Below, piece after piece: positions 1-7,466 of a DNA stretch of 30,223 nt. Made by a program: the position numbers and the translations under genes. The notes under the pieces are model-generated. The model was not told the DNA's origin, made no database searches, and worked only from the letters and a program-made list of their open reading frames with translations. This DNA comes from Elusimicrobiota bacterium (GTDB lineage: Bacteria; Elusimicrobiota; UBA5214; JBBAAG01). The stretch spans positions 1-30,223 of the forward strand of contig JBBAAG010000034.1 in NCBI GenBank assembly GCA_041658405.1, written 5' to 3'. Positions within the stretch are counted from its first letter, which is position 1. Each line of letters begins with the position of its first letter.

Positions 1-2919
1 TTCGTGCAAACGTTCCTCAACCGGTTAATGTTTGTGTACTACATCCAAAAGAAAAATTGGTTGTTGAACGATACGGAGTTCGTCAAAACTTTGTGGGACA
101 CGTACCGCAATGGCCAGCGCGCAAAGGATACGTTCCACAAAAATTGGCTTAACGTGTTTTTCTTCAACTCGTTCAACCATAATTTTGATCCTAAACTGGC
201 AAAACACTTACCACCGAATATTGCGGACACGTTTGCTCAAGCGCCGTACCTCAACGGCGGGTTGTTTACCAAAATCGCGGGCGTTGACGACCAGGGGTTT
301 GTAGTCAGCGACGAATTGATATCGGATATTATTGACAACCTGCTGGACCGCTACAACTTTACGATACAGGAAGATACCCCGTTTGACCAGCATATCGCGG
401 TGAACCCCGAGATGCTGGGAACGATATTCGAAAGCCTGGTGAACGTATCCGAGAAAGTTGATGAACAGCATAAAGGCGGGATATTTTATACCCCGAGGAT
501 CGAAGTAGACTTTATGGTTCGTCGGGCGGTAGTGGAGTATTTGTTCAACAAAACCGTGATTGATAAAACTAAACTGTACGAATTTGTGTTTTACGAAGCG
601 AATACTGAAAAGCCGGTGGAGTTCAGCGGCGAGGATATAACGAAAGTGCGGGATTGCCTCGACGACGTCCGGATAGTTGACCCCGCGTGCGGGTCCGGCG
701 CGTTTATCGTTGGCGCGCTGCACGTAGTGCTTGAACTCAAAACTGCGTTAGCTGAGAAACAAGGAGCGCCGGTGGACCGGTTCGAGGAAAAGAAGAAAGT
801 TATTGAAAAATCGTTGTACGGCGTGGATGTTAAAGACTGGGCGGTAGAGGTTGCGAAGTTGCGGTTGTGGCTCGAACTGTTGGTAGACGCGGATGAAACG
901 AAGCTGGACCTGCGAAACAAGCCGTTACTCCCGAGCTTGACATTCAAACTGCGGGTCGGGGATAGTATCGTACAGGAAGCCGGCGGGGTGTACTTCTCAG
1001 TCAAAGACGTTGCCGGGTTGAAGAATGAACAAAAAGAGTTGTTGGACGAGCTTAAACAGTTGAAACACGAGTTTTATTATTCACAAAAGAAGGTTGATGA
1101 AACAGTAATACTGAAAAAAGAACTTATATTTTATTGTAAGCTTATCGACGATAAGATTAATGAAGTCAAGAAACTTAAAAACCGGCAGGGTTTTGACGGT
1201 ATCGGGCATGCGGCGCAGGACGCGTTGTTCACGCAGTACCAGCAGCAGCAACAGGAGCTGGATCTTAAAGCCACTGAACGACGGAAACGGTTGAACCAGG
1301 GTTACGACGAACAAATCGAGCATCTTGTCGCGCAGAAACGGACGATATACGCGAAGAAAAGCGCGGTGTGGACGATCGAGTACGCGGAAGTATTCGCTGA
1401 GAACGGCGGATTCGATATCGTTATTGCCAACCCGCCATATATAAGGCAAGAACTTATTGCAGATCCTTACAAGCCAAACTCTACGGTAGAACAAAAACGG
1501 AAGTATAAAGATAAACTGGCTCAAATGTTGAAAGCGGACTGGTATCCCGAACTCGGGGTTGGGCAGAAAGCCGACCTGTATGTCCATTTTTATCTTAAAG
1601 GGTTGCGGTTACTGAACCCCAACGGTGTGTTTTGCTATATTTCGTCAAACTCGTGGCTGGACGTTGGGTACGGGAAGGAACTGCAAAAGTTTTTGCTTGA
1701 CAACGTGAAGATGTACGCTGTGTACGATAACCAAGCAAAACGGTCATTTAAAAACGCGGATGTTAATACCGTTATCACAGTGTTCAGCGCGCAGGCGAAA
1801 AACGTGAAAGACAATATTGTGCGGTTCGTGATGTTCAAAAAACCGTTTGAGGAAGTTGTGTCGTCTGAAACGATGGTGGCGATTGAGAATGCTACTCAGC
1901 GGGTGGTAAATGAAGATTATCGGGTGAACGCTATCACTCAGTCCGCGCTTTACGACGAAGGGGTTGAGGTTGATGAAGATAACGCGCCGGGGTTGAATAT
2001 TAAAAACGTGTACACCGGGTCGAAGTGGGGTGGGAAATATCTTCGCGCACCAGAGATTTATTTTACGTTGCTTGAAAAAGGAAAGGGGAAGTTTGTACCG
2101 CTGGGCGATATCGCGGAAGTACGGCGCGGGATCACGTCTGGGGTAAATGAGTTTTTTTATCTCAATGCTCAGAATATTCAGGAGTGGAAAATCGAAAATG
2201 AGTTTTTGCGTCCTATTATTAAAAGCCCGCGGGAATGTAAAGGCATTCTTGTAAATCCGAACGATTTGCAATACCAAGTATTTATCTGCAATAAAAGCAA
2301 ACAAGAACTGAAAGGGACGAATGCCCTTAAATATATCGAGTGGGGTGAGAAGCAAAAAGACCAAAATGGCATATTGTGGTACAAAGTCCCAAGTGTTGCC
2401 GGTAGAAAATATTGGTATTCTTTGAATCATGCAACTGGTAATACTTTCTGGGTAAAGGAAACAAATGAACGGCTTGGTGCATTTGTTTCAGGACAAGAAA
2501 TGATGTGTGATTGTCGTTTATATTACAATCATTCATCATATGAACTACAAAATACTGTTAACTCCTCATTGTTTGGTTTAATAGCAGAAGTCATGTCTCG
2601 AAGTGGACTAGGTGAGGGAGCAAAATCTTTGATGGTTTATGAGGTTAATGATTTTATAGTTTTAGAAAATATACCTCAATTAGAAAATCGGTTTTATCTA
2701 AAAAACAGGGAACTAAAATCAATATTCGAAGAATGTGGCATCGATCCAAAATCTGATATCCCCATTGAAGCTCAAGAACCTAAGCCGTTACCAGACCGCG
2801 CAGAACTGGATAAAATAGTTTTTGATGCGCTTGATCTTAACAAAGATGAACGCGTAGAAATCTATCGTGCGGTCTGCCGGTTGGTTTGGGACAGGATCAG
2901 TAAAGCGAAAAGTGTGTGA
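1..2919 (+). CDS. Eco57I-like N6-adenine DNA methyltransferase, 5' partial
   Basis: A class I SAM-dependent DNA methylase of the Eco57I / type IIG style. The reading frame is open to the left edge, so the true start lies outside and the GTG at 4 is probably internal. The visible N-terminus (FLNRLMFVYYIQKKNWL) matches the helical region these enzymes carry before the methylase core. Numbering from position 4, the SAM-binding motif DPACGSG is at residues 226-232 and the catalytic NPPY at 476-479, the gamma-type order. A charged coiled-coil insert lies at about residues 340-460. The part after the core (about 710-920) should be the target-recognition domain, and it is AT-rich: single 60-nt lines count 25-45% GC, against 47-70% in core lines. 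No nuclease motif is visible in the window; one could sit in the missing N-terminus, or cleavage could be done by the PLD-helicase downstream. Its end overlaps or abuts the SIR2 gene. Confidence 0.9.
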   Translation, partial: FVQTFLNRLMFVYYIQKKNWLLNDTEFVKTLWDTYRNGQRAKDTFHKNWLNVFFFNSFNHNFDPKLAKHLPPNIADTFAQAPYLNGGLFTKIAGVDDQGFVVSDELISDIIDNLLDRYNFTIQEDTPFDQHIAVNPEMLGTIFESLVNVSEKVDEQHKGGIFYTPRIEVDFMVRRAVVEYLFNKTVIDKTKLYEFVFYEANTEKPVEFSGEDITKVRDCLDDVRIVDPACGSGAFIVGALHVVLELKTALAEKQGAPVDRFEEKKKVIEKSLYGVDVKDWAVEVAKLRLWLELLVDADETKLDLRNKPLLPSLTFKLRVGDSIVQEAGGVYFSVKDVAGLKNEQKELLDELKQLKHEFYYSQKKVDETVILKKELIFYCKLIDDKINEVKKLKNRQGFDGIGHAAQDALFTQYQQQQQELDLKATERRKRLNQGYDEQIEHLVAQKRTIYAKKSAVWTIEYAEVFAENGGFDIVIANPPYIRQELIADPYKPNSTVEQKRKYKDKLAQMLKADWYPELGVGQKADLYVHFYLKGLRLLNPNGVFCYISSNSWLDVGYGKELQKFLLDNVKMYAVYDNQAKRSFKNADVNTVITVFSAQAKNVKDNIVRFVMFKKPFEEVVSSETMVAIENATQRVVNEDYRVNAITQSALYDEGVEVDEDNAPGLNIKNVYTGSKWGGKYLRAPEIYFTLLEKGKGKFVPLGDIAEVRRGITSGVNEFFYLNAQNIQEWKIENEFLRPIIKSPRECKGILVNPNDLQYQVFICNKSKQELKGTNALKYIEWGEKQKDQNGILWYKVPSVAGRKYWYSLNHATGNTFWVKETNERLGAFVSGQEMMCDCRLYYNHSSYELQNTVNSSLFGLIAEVMSRSGLGEGAKSLMVYEVNDFIVLENIPQLENRFYLKNRELKSIFEECGIDPKSDIPIEAQEPKPLPDRAELDKIVFDALDLNKDERVEIYRAVCRLVWDRISKAKSV

Positions 2920-2930
2920 AGGAACTATTG

Positions 2931-3989
2931 ATGAAAACTCTGTTAATAATCACGGGTGCGGGTGCATCAAATGATTTACTCTTAAATAAGTATAAAACAA
3001 ATCCTTTGTACAAACCACCATTAACTAAACATCTGTTTAACCCTGAGTACGAAGATAACCGGAACCCTAATGATACTTGGATAAAGAAATGTTTGGACTT
3101 ATATCCTTTGGCGGCACAAGTTGGAGATGAGTATTCAGAAGAAAACGCTTTAGAAAAATATTTGATTTCTTTAAAGCAGGGCAACGCCTTAGAGAAAAAT
3201 AGATATTTTGAAACAGTGAAATATATTCAGCATTTATTTGAAGAAATAAGTATTAAATATGTTACAACTAATACGGGTTTACCCTCAAATTATCTAAGTA
3301 TGATTAACATAATTGCAAAAAGCAAATACAATAATCTTGTGTGGATAAATATGAATTATGATTTATTTGCAGACTATGCTTTGGATGCTACATGTCAAGA
3401 ACGTATCAAAGACATTAACTCGTACACAAATCTTCAACTACAGACTGGATTGCTAGTAAAATATATTAAACCTCACGGTTCTGTTAATTGGTGGAGAAGG
3501 AATATTAATCAAGATCAGAAAACTATTATGACAATTCGTGATAATATTAAAAGAGGTGTCTATCCAGAAGGTTTTGAGAGTACTTACTTTTCAAAAGATA
3601 TCTCGATAGTATTAAGGAAAAATATTTATGGAACAACGATTCCAAGTAATTGCATTTGGTTCCCAGCTTTAATTGCTCCAATAGGAGAATATTCTTTTAT
3701 TTGTCCTGAACATGTCGAAAAAGCTATTCCTGATCTAAAAAACACAACAGACTTGTTGTGTATAGGTTTTAACGCTCTTGATAAGGATATCCTGGCGTTA
3801 ATAAAAGAAAACGTTTTCAAAATATCAAAATTACTGCTAGTAAATGGCGGGCAGGATTATGCCAAAGCAGCATTAAAACGTTTGCGTGATTACAATATTA
3901 ATATTTTGCAGGATGATAATAGTGTTATATATCATCACGGATTCTCGGATCTAGTAAAGAAAGATTTAAGTAATTGGTTGAGAACCTAA
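2931..3989 (+). CDS. SIR2-family NAD-binding protein, likely defence effector
   Basis: A 352-aa SIR2-like protein. The start chosen is ATG 2931 because AAGGA (2919-2923) lies 7 nt upstream; a GTG at 2916 overlapping the methylase stop is the alternative. Motifs in order: the NAD-binding loop TGAGAS at residues 8-13, NMNYD at 140-144 (N142 and D144 are the expected catalytic-site residues), PHGSVNW with H182 as the expected catalytic histidine, and a late Rossmann-type CIGFNALDKDI segment near 280-290. SIR2 proteins of this kind in phage-defence loci are generally NADases that deplete NAD+ on infection; that role here is inferred from motifs and position. No fused sensor domain is obvious, so sensing may come from neighbours. 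The gene is much AT-richer than the methylase core, suggesting a separate origin. Confidence 0.85.
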   Translation: MKTLLIITGAGASNDLLLNKYKTNPLYKPPLTKHLFNPEYEDNRNPNDTWIKKCLDLYPLAAQVGDEYSEENALEKYLISLKQGNALEKNRYFETVKYIQHLFEEISIKYVTTNTGLPSNYLSMINIIAKSKYNNLVWINMNYDLFADYALDATCQERIKDINSYTNLQLQTGLLVKYIKPHGSVNWWRRNINQDQKTIMTIRDNIKRGVYPEGFESTYFSKDISIVLRKNIYGTTIPSNCIWFPALIAPIGEYSFICPEHVEKAIPDLKNTTDLLCIGFNALDKDILALIKENVFKISKLLLVNGGQDYAKAALKRLRDYNINILQDDNSVIYHHGFSDLVKKDLSNWLRT

Positions 3990-4016
3990 ATAAAACTAAA
4001 ATATAGGAATTAAAAG

Positions 4017-4526
4017 ATGACGAAACGAAGCTTAATGGATGCAGTAAGAGAAACTATTAGTTTAGTTCATGAACGTGAACGTGATAATGATGAAATAAAA
4101 TCATGGCTGAGATTACTTACAGATAAACGTTATAAATCAAAAATAAGCGAACAAGAAACACTGATTATTTGCCTTGTTATTGAATTGCATATTCACTGTG
4201 ATAATTTTGTGAATAATATAATAATATCATGTTTTGATAATAAATATCCAACAGATAAGATGTTTGATTTTTTTACTAACATCCCATTTGACAGAAAAAG
4301 ATGTTTGGTAAAAGATTTGGGTATAATCACTGACGATGAGAATAGATTATTTGCTGATTTAAACACACTTCGTAATTCATTAGCGCATTTGAAAAAGAAT
4401 TCAGAATACAAATGGAAAGGTAAAAATATATTCGATATTAAAACAGCAGTAATATTAAAAAACGAATGTCTTGATACAGTATGGAAAATATGTGAAAGAT
4501 TAATAAATGACAAAAAACAATCTTGA
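4017..4526 (+). CDS. HEPN-like small protein with an R-x4-H motif
   Basis: A 169-aa, mostly helical, AT-rich protein with no close family recognised. AGGA at 4005-4008 stands 8 nt before ATG 4017, which supports the start. Near its C-terminal part it has LRNSLAH (R119, N120, H124), the R-x4-6-H signature of HEPN-fold RNases and of DUF4145-type HEPN relatives. It lies 27 nt after the SIR2 gene and is probably cotranscribed with it. HEPN proteins in such islands are often toxins or abortive-infection RNases; that function is an inference from one short motif in a helical protein. It could also be a non-catalytic HEPN partner of SIR2, or the toxin for the Panacea antitoxin 78 nt downstream. Confidence 0.6.
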   Translation: MTKRSLMDAVRETISLVHERERDNDEIKSWLRLLTDKRYKSKISEQETLIICLVIELHIHCDNFVNNIIISCFDNKYPTDKMFDFFTNIPFDRKRCLVKDLGIITDDENRLFADLNTLRNSLAHLKKNSEYKWKGKNIFDIKTAVILKNECLDTVWKICERLINDKKQS

Positions 4527-4592
4527 TTATATGTTTCTGATTCTTGCAGTCTATGTTGATGAATAATTAACATTTTCACTGGGATAAAGATA

Positions 4593-4598
4593 TATAAT
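4593..4598 (+). promoter_or_regulatory. -10 element directly before the Panacea gene (leaderless?)
   Basis: A perfect TATAAT sits 6 nt before the ATG at 4605, so transcription would begin at or next to the start codon. No Shine-Dalgarno sequence is visible before this ATG. No good -35 is seen at 16-18 nt (TTAACA at 4567-4572 is 20 nt away). The same spacing, TATAAT-N6-ATG, recurs at 5414-5428. Confidence 0.4.
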
Positions 4599-4604
4599 AT
4601 TACC

Positions 4605-5189
4605 ATGATAGAAACAAAAAAGATTATACAAGCAATCTCGTATTTATTAAACACATTTAGCAAACCTATCGACAAGATAGCTGTCGTGAAGTACATATAT
4701 TTAAGCGACAAGTACCACCTGATGAAATATGGCCGTACTATCACAGAAGATATGTATGTTGCAATGGAACGCGGCCCGGTAGGTTCTACGGTACTCAACG
4801 TACTTGACCTGGACGCGTTTAACCTATCAGAAGACGAACTTTCATACGCGCAAAAATATCTCAAGAAACACGCTAATACTATAATATCAAAGAACGGTTC
4901 TGCTGCGCGTTACGACATGTTGTCGGAAACTGACAAAAAAGTTATTAAGTTGATCCACGAAAAGTTTGGCAGTATGGACAAATGGTCTCTTGTAGATTAT
5001 ACCCACAAATTCCCGGAATGGAAGAAACACGAGTATTTGTTTAAACACGGTAAAAGCCGGCGGGAAATTATTAATATTGAAGAAATGTTGTCTACGGACA
5101 AAATATTTGATTGTAGCGAAGAACATCTCGACGAAGTGCGGGAGATTATTAAACAAAGAAAATGCTATTATTGGGCAGAAAGTAACTGA
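4605..5189 (+). CDS. Panacea-domain (DUF4065/SocA-like) antitoxin
   Basis: A 194-aa protein whose N-terminal half carries the Panacea / DUF4065 signature: KYIYLSDKYHLMKYGRTITED followed by MYVAMERGPVGS, the typical 'YLADRYHLEKYGRPITGD..VAMKHGPVPS' pattern. This domain is the shared antitoxin part of many toxin-antitoxin pairs and also occurs in SocA, a ClpXP adaptor antitoxin. The C-terminal 90 residues are charged and helical. The likely toxin should be a direct neighbour: the HEPN-like gene upstream or the 56-aa protein downstream; neither can be chosen from sequence alone. Its base composition is closer to the methylase (one line counts 50% GC) than to the flanking SIR2, HEPN and peptidase genes. 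It has its own -10 element and no visible ribosome binding site. Confidence 0.8.
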   Translation: MIETKKIIQAISYLLNTFSKPIDKIAVVKYIYLSDKYHLMKYGRTITEDMYVAMERGPVGSTVLNVLDLDAFNLSEDELSYAQKYLKKHANTIISKNGSAARYDMLSETDKKVIKLIHEKFGSMDKWSLVDYTHKFPEWKKHEYLFKHGKSRREIINIEEMLSTDKIFDCSEEHLDEVREIIKQRKCYYWAESN

Positions 5190-5210
5190 AAAATGAAATG
5201 GAGAATTCTT

Positions 5211-5381
5211 GTGACGAGTCTAAAGAATAGAAAACGTAACACAGACGCAGAAATTCGTCAACAGTTGGCAAAAGCGTATAACGAAATAAACGCCGCTATA
5301 AAAAAAGAAACAGAAGCTAATTTACAACAAGAAAAACTAACTAAAGCAATATCTAAAGAATTAGCAGCTATGAGGTTTTGA
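5211..5381 (+). CDS. Small coiled-coil protein next to Panacea antitoxin
   Basis: A 56-aa charged protein read from GTG 5211, chosen because GGAGA (5200-5204) stands 6 nt upstream; an ATG at 5193 would give 62 aa but has no such site. The sequence is almost all predicted helix with heptad-like spacing (residues rich in K, E, Q, A). It starts 21 nt after the Panacea gene stops and is followed by a promoter, so it is most likely expressed with Panacea. No family is recognised. Its place would fit either a small toxin or an accessory subunit. Confidence 0.5.
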   Translation: MTSLKNRKRNTDAEIRQQLAKAYNEINAAIKKETEANLQQEKLTKAISKELAAMRF

Positions 5382-5391
5382 TTTCCTGATT

Positions 5392-5419
5392 TTGAAATAA
5401 CGATATTTTTAGATATAAT
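5392..5419 (+). promoter_or_regulatory. Sigma70-type promoter before the peptidase module
   Basis: TTGAAA (5392-5397), a 16-nt spacer and TATAAT (5414-5419). The expected transcription start, about 7 nt further, coincides with the ATG at 5426 of a 20-codon ORF. This separates the peptidase and small-protein cluster from the Panacea pair as its own transcription unit. Confidence 0.6.
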
Positions 5420-5425
5420 ACTATT

Positions 5426-5488
5426 ATGGAAGATGAACGAAGATATATTTGGGTGACACACAAATTTACAAGGAGCGAGCGACTATGA
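5426..5488 (+). CDS. Possible 20-aa leaderless leader ORF
   Basis: A 20-codon ORF (MEDERRYIWVTHKFTRSERL) starting at the predicted transcription start, so translated leaderless if at all. Its TGA overlaps the ATG of the peptidase gene as ATGA, an arrangement typical of translational coupling. No homology is recognised. The overlap could be chance; the peptidase has its own good ribosome binding site inside this ORF. Confidence 0.25.
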   Translation: MEDERRYIWVTHKFTRSERL

Positions 5489-7050
5489 TATTCACGCAGA
5501 TTGTCAAAAAAACAGATTTACAAGCTTTTCTAGCAACGTTATCTGCTAACACATCAGATGAGTTAACAACCAATGAATTTCCAATATTTAAGTTCAATGA
5601 ACAAAGAGTTAAAGATAAACTTACTGACTACTTGGAAGACATAAAAGATTCTGTTTACTGTTTTATTGAGTATCCCTATGTTGACAAATTGTACCGTGAC
5701 AGTTATTACCACTTTTTCTCTTCCCGGCATCAAACATATTTAAGAAATACTATCAGAGTATCATTTTTTGCGGAAAACATAACGCCTGAAAGTTTCCGTG
5801 ATACAAAACTAATAGAATCAATCAGGGAACAATACCTTGGGTTTGTCGTTTTACGTCCTACTCCTCCGTGCATTATAGGGAGAAGCATGATTTCGCCGAA
5901 AGCGTTGAAAACCAATTCGTTCTTATGTTGTTTATGTGAAAGTAATGTTGTTGTGAACGGTATAAAATTTAGTATTTCTGCTTTCCCGCATTCGTCTCAG
6001 GACACAGAAACTATCACATGTGCCGAGACGAGTGTATGGAGTTGTATGGAATATTTTGGCAATAAGTATTCGGAATACAAAACAATATTGCCATCAAGCA
6101 TAAATACTGCAATAAAAGAGATGACTTCTGAAAGGCTATTGCCTTCCCGTGGATTGACAATAGGATGGATATCATATGCTCTGAAAACTTTTGGATTTGG
6201 TACAAGAATATATTCACGTGATGCTTGTCCAGATAAAAAAGAGTTTCAGAGAGTGTTGAATTATTATGTTGAATCAGGAATACCGCTTGTAGTTAGCCTA
6301 ACAAAACAAGGCGCTGCACATGCGGTACTGTTTGTTGGGCATGAAGATAATCTTCAAAATAATGTATTTATAGAGGACAATGTCTTACTAAAGAGCGCGA
6401 ATAATTTATTAAAACAAATCTCAGGTAGTATAGGTTTGAATGTTAGTAATAATATTATTGATAGTGCTGATATTCCACGAAAATATGTATTAATAGATGA
6501 CAATACATCGCCTTTAAAAGTATGTTCTTTTGATTGCCCAGAACATTATAAAGGCACAAATCTTGACAATATGAATGTAACAGCGTTTGTCGTTCCTTTG
6601 TATTCTAAAATATATATGGAAGCTACAGTTGCAAGGGATACTATAAGATCAGTGTTGAATGATAAACGGATATTTGGGTATAATAGTACAAAAGATGGAA
6701 GTGTATTAATTTATCGTTTATTTTTAACGTCGAGCCGGTCGTACAAGAAATATGTTGCAGTGAATGATATGAATCGAGATGTTAAGGATTTACTGATTAA
6801 CTCTGATATGCCAAAATTTATTTGGGTTGCAGAATTAAGTAATGAAACGCAATACAAAAATAGTAAAGCAATTGGATTGATTTTGCTAGATGCAACAAGT
6901 AATAACTTTGAAAATGTGACAAATTCAATAGTCTTGTACCCTGGGGTACTTAAATATGAAACCATACCGTATAAACAGTTTGAGATGACAGAGTTTGATA
7001 TTTATTCAAATAATTTAAGAGGGGGGAAACAAGGGTGGAAACTGGACTAA
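5485..7050 (+). CDS. Papain/C39-like cysteine peptidase candidate
   Basis: A 521-aa AT-rich protein. ATG 5485 is chosen because AGGAG (5471-5475) is 9 nt upstream; TTG 5449 is less likely. The middle carries a pattern of papain-fold C39-like peptidases: TCAETSVWSCM with C179 aligned to the catalytic cysteine of the usual 'CGPTS' motif, AAHAVLFVGHE with H279, and IEDN with D298 or N299. The spacing of about 100 residues from Cys to His and 20 to the acid is right for this fold. The flanking 170 N-terminal and 220 C-terminal residues match no family I know. No signal peptide or membrane segment is visible, so it should act in the cytoplasm. It heads a tight three-gene cluster, overlapping the next gene by 16 nt. 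A protease between methylase and helicase suggests proteolytic activation or killing, but this is inference. Confidence 0.6.
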   Translation: MIFTQIVKKTDLQAFLATLSANTSDELTTNEFPIFKFNEQRVKDKLTDYLEDIKDSVYCFIEYPYVDKLYRDSYYHFFSSRHQTYLRNTIRVSFFAENITPESFRDTKLIESIREQYLGFVVLRPTPPCIIGRSMISPKALKTNSFLCCLCESNVVVNGIKFSISAFPHSSQDTETITCAETSVWSCMEYFGNKYSEYKTILPSSINTAIKEMTSERLLPSRGLTIGWISYALKTFGFGTRIYSRDACPDKKEFQRVLNYYVESGIPLVVSLTKQGAAHAVLFVGHEDNLQNNVFIEDNVLLKSANNLLKQISGSIGLNVSNNIIDSADIPRKYVLIDDNTSPLKVCSFDCPEHYKGTNLDNMNVTAFVVPLYSKIYMEATVARDTIRSVLNDKRIFGYNSTKDGSVLIYRLFLTSSRSYKKYVAVNDMNRDVKDLLINSDMPKFIWVAELSNETQYKNSKAIGLILLDATSNNFENVTNSIVLYPGVLKYETIPYKQFEMTEFDIYSNNLRGGKQGWKLD

Positions 7051-7232
7051 AAAACGTGGTGAAAGACATTTTGGATAAACTGGAACCTAAAAAAGAGAAG
7101 GACGGGTTTACTGCACAAAAAAATGCGGAAATACTTGAGCAATTGCGGGTACAGTTTGAAGAATCGCAAAGACGATATAGCATAATTGAACAAAAATCGC
7201 GTGAAGACGCGATGAAGATAGTGCTCAAATGA
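7035..7232 (+). CDS. Small coiled-coil protein overlapping the peptidase gene
   Basis: A 65-aa charged helical protein starting at GTG 7035, inside the end of the peptidase gene (16-nt overlap). A G-rich ribosome binding site (AGAGGGGGG, about 7018-7026) lies 8 nt before it. Predicted coiled coil over the second half (AEILEQLRVQFEESQRRYSIIEQ). No family recognised. The overlap implies coupled translation and a product that acts with the peptidase, for example as its substrate, inhibitor or adaptor. Confidence 0.55.
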   Translation: METGLKNVVKDILDKLEPKKEKDGFTAQKNAEILEQLRVQFEESQRRYSIIEQKSREDAMKIVLK

Positions 7233-7411
7233 CAAGAAAGCAAAAAAATAAACAAATAAATGAAGTAAACGTTTTGTTAACTTTCCTGCAAAAAACAAAG
7301 AATGGACGCTATGCGCCTATAGAAAAAACGTCAATTCCCTATGCTAGAATAAATGAAAAAACAGAAGTGATAGAGAGTTGCGAAGAAACTTATTACTATA
7401 GTGTAAAATAA
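7229..7411 (+). CDS. Small protein, third gene of the peptidase cluster
   Basis: A 60-aa protein whose ATG overlaps the stop of the previous gene as ATGA (7229-7232), so translation is probably coupled. It has a basic N-terminus (MTRKQKNKQ), a hydrophobic VLLTFL patch at about 15-20, and a tyrosine-rich C-terminus (EETYYYSVK). No family recognised. It ends 55 nt before the helicase gene; I see no convincing promoter in that gap. Confidence 0.5.
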   Translation: MTRKQKNKQINEVNVLLTFLQKTKNGRYAPIEKTSIPYARINEKTEVIESCEETYYYSVK

Positions 7412-7466
7412 TAGTATTTAGAAAAATTAGTCATTCGATTCATTAATTAAGAGAGTAACCCTGTTT

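Noticed and set aside
208..723. Long minus-strand open frame opposite the methylase
   Set aside because: It lies fully antisense to a gene with clear methylase motifs and its translation has no recognisable domain; similar antisense frames occur opposite other genes here.
7384..7466. Promoter for the PLD-helicase
   Set aside because: TAAAAT at 7404-7409 has no -35 at proper spacing (nearest TTGCGA is 20 nt away).
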